A DNA stretch of 64,000 bases from Gordionus sp. m RMFG-2023 (taxonomy: Eukaryota; Nematomorpha; Gordioida; Chordodea; Parachordodidae), in assembly GCF_954871325.1 (NCBI RefSeq), contig NC_088777.1, forward strand, positions 12,625,366 to 12,689,365, written 5' to 3'. The first letter of the stretch is position 1. Every line of letters begins with the position of its first letter. The position numbers were made by a program, and so were the translations under genes. Below are positions 63,111-64,000 of the stretch, piece by piece. Below the pieces are notes generated by a model. It saw only the letters and a list, made by a program, of their open reading frames with translations, searched no databases and was not told the origin of the DNA.

Positions 63111-64000
63111 TCAACCTCTGATATGGTGTATACTTTGTTTGCATCAACCTATAAGTATGATACTATAAAACTTTTTTTGGTCTTATTTTGGAAGAACTCA
63201 TTACAAAAATCGTAATAGACTTAGCAATAGACATGTGGCAAAATTGATTTACATAAAACGCAATTTATTTACAAGATAAAAAAAAAATTAAAATTATAAT
63301 ATAGCATCAATAGAGAATAATACCATAATAGCAAAAGCACATAGGTTGAACTCCTCATTCTATGATTAATTAATTTTACTTATATATCGATCATTAGAAT
63401 TTCAAATATTAAATAAAAGTTTATGCAACAAAAATTAATAAGACTTCTTTTTTAGTTTTTACTTTATTTAATAGCCTGAAAAAAATTGTCAAATTTTTTG
63501 ATTAGCCAATTTTGGACATTTTTGCAAAGTTCCTCCCCTACGATTTCCCGAAATTCCCCGAAAATTCCTGATATACCAGGGAATTTTATGCCTTGCCTCA
63601 TTCATTGTAAACCTAATTTATTTAATTGAATTACTTTTATTAAATATAAAGTTGTAAGGGGAAGAAGAGCGCTGCTTCTATAAATAGTCTAACGTTTTTT
63701 TATTTTTTTAAATCTATCTTATTTACTTTTTTTTAGATCTTCTTATTGACAAATATACCCTAAAATATATTAAAAAATTTAATTTATCTGATTTGGAAAA
63801 CAAATTTTGTAAATTAAACGAATCTTCAATCTGAGAGACTAAAAATATGACGCCACATTTAATTTAATTAGGTGTTGCATAACTTATTTGGGAACAAATT
63901 TCTGAAACATTTTACAAATTAAAAAATACAGAAGCTAAAAAATATTATGATTGACTTACAAACGCAATTTATTTAATTGAATTACCTTAATGAATCAATA
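63111..64000. other. intergenic, right edge
   Basis: AT-rich sequence with no supported feature. A phrase at 63,540-63,600 (CCCGAAATTCCCCGAAAATT ... CCAGGGAATTTTATGCC) looks like a transposon end, without a partner. Confidence 0.4.

Noticed and set aside
1-64000. CRISPR arrays, operons, ribosomal RNA, prophage
   Set aside because: No direct-repeat/spacer pattern, Shine-Dalgarno-led gene strings or rRNA sequence seen; the sequence is eukaryotic with spliceosomal introns.

Overview
The window is strongly AT-rich animal nuclear DNA: spliced genes with short exons, degenerate transposons, no operons. The gene content (ELKS/CAST active-zone protein, a metabotropic-glutamate-like class C receptor, EGF-domain membrane protein, proteasome chaperone PSMG2, minor-spliceosome protein PDCD7) points to a metazoan, most likely one with a nervous system. 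I cannot name the lineage. All gene names rest on remembered family sequences, not on a search.

Layout. 1-11.4 kb (+): the C-terminal part of an ELKS/ERC/CAST gene in at least 14 exons, entering from the left; its introns hold a MITE, a LINE relic, a GC-rich MITE and a 14-bp minisatellite. 11.4-15.0 kb: gene-poor, with hAT and SINE-like debris. 15.0-16.3 kb (+): a two-exon PDCD7 (U11/U12-59K) homologue. 16.5-25.0 kb (-): PSMG2, eight exons, tail-to-tail with PDCD7. Five of its introns are 37-109 nt, but the last is about 6.6 kb and holds a hAT copy with a perfect 8-bp target duplication, a broken Ty3/gypsy element and a BED-finger hAT remnant. 25.0-32.1 kb: hAT debris, including a head-to-head transposase inverted repeat at 26.45-29.60 kb, and LINE tails. 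32.2-38.0 kb (-): exons of an unrecognised single-pass membrane protein (EMI-like piece, EGF, calcium-binding EGF, transmembrane segment) joined by phase-1 introns. 38.0-45.0 kb: gene-poor, with a LINE relic at 42.5-43.8 kb and a hairpin MITE. 45.05-48.06 kb (+): a two-exon class C GPCR of about 964 residues. 48.1-64.0 kb: mostly transposon graveyard with two small, weak coding candidates (58.0-58.3 kb +; 62.05-62.34 kb -).

The genes do not form a pathway. The most useful results are genes hidden in very short exons (PSMG2, the EGF membrane gene), the transposon-swollen last PSMG2 intron, the receptor without the usual glutamate-binding Ser/Thr motif, and several locally repeated MITE families. 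I found no convincing wholly new system.
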